Source of the DNA: Alphaproteobacteria bacterium MarineAlpha10_Bin3
GTDB taxonomy: Bacteria; Pseudomonadota; Alphaproteobacteria; UBA8366; GCA-2717185
Assembly (NCBI GenBank): GCA_002937525.1
Contig: PTKA01000123.1
Span: 1-5,642, forward strand
Direction of reading: 5' to 3'
Length of the DNA stretch: 5,642 nt
Positions 5,634 through 5,642 of the stretch are shown here, piece after piece. Position 1 is the first letter of the stretch; every line of letters begins with the position of its first letter. A program made the translations under genes and the position numbers. Below the pieces are notes generated by a model that was given only the letters and a program-made list of their open reading frames with translations, was not told where the DNA came from and did not search any database.

Positions 5634-5642
5634 ATGAATGGG
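5634..5642 (+). CDS. start of a gene cut by the window edge, likely transposase
   Basis: ATG 5634 follows AAGGAGG (5622-5628) with a 5-nt spacer, a near-ideal ribosome site. Only Met-Asn-Gly is visible. Position inside the IS630-like leader suggests the transposase, but the protein itself cannot be identified from three codons. Confidence 0.5.

Larger units (their letters stand above)
5546..5642 (+). mobile_element. IS630-like insertion sequence, left end (partial)
   Basis: From about 5546 the sequence changes to a leader resembling, from memory, the ends of IS630/Tc1-family elements common in Alphaproteobacteria: GAGCGTTATCGTCTTG directly after a TA in CTAG (5545-5548). IS630 itself is known to insert at the TA of CTAG. 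The leader carries two GAATC/GATTC inverted pairs, then AAGGAGG and an ATG, as expected ahead of a transposase. The other end, the target duplication and the transposase body lie outside the window, so identity rests on these features only. Confidence 0.6.

Overview
This is a GC-rich bacterial window, probably alphaproteobacterial. Codon usage is strongly GC-biased with long antisense open frames, and the gene families are common in soil and marine Alphaproteobacteria. The taxon is an inference, because there is no rRNA or marker gene here. The window reads as a small accessory catabolic cluster between two mobile-DNA-like edges.

Layout. Positions 1-348 are markedly more AT-rich than the rest and hold no recognisable gene, only short palindromes and repeats. 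The open frame then becomes, without a start codon, the C-terminal part of an SDR-family dehydrogenase (about 364-660, +), which looks like a truncated remnant. Its stop overlaps that of a convergent EamA/DMT-type membrane transporter (657-1631, -). A divergent 84-bp spacer with a good sigma70-like promoter leads to a 2-oxoglutarate/Fe(II) dioxygenase of the isopenicillin-N-synthase type (1716-2756, +). This converges on a beta-hydroxyacid dehydrogenase of the 3-hydroxyisobutyrate dehydrogenase family (2767-3693, -), and both stop codons lie in one perfect palindrome. A second divergent spacer (3694-3813) precedes a two-gene operon for a Rieske non-heme iron aromatic-ring-hydroxylating oxygenase: alpha subunit (3814-5058, GTG start) and beta subunit (5069-5536). 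About 10 nt after the beta stop lies what looks like the end of an IS630/Tc1-type insertion sequence, followed by a strong Shine-Dalgarno and the first codons of a gene cut off by the window edge.

How it may work together. The alpha subunit resembles the anthranilate/salicylate type of ring hydroxylase. With the beta subunit it should form an alpha-n/beta-n oxygenase acting on an aromatic acid. Its ferredoxin and reductase are not in the window and must lie beyond the IS-like end or elsewhere. The 2OG oxygenase, the hydroxyacid dehydrogenase and the SDR remnant would suit side-chain or downstream oxidation steps, and the EamA protein could carry substrate or product across the inner membrane. 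No regulator is present. The substrate cannot be read from the sequence, so the pathway is inference. The most distinctive structural point is the strictly alternating gene order with extremely tight convergent ends.
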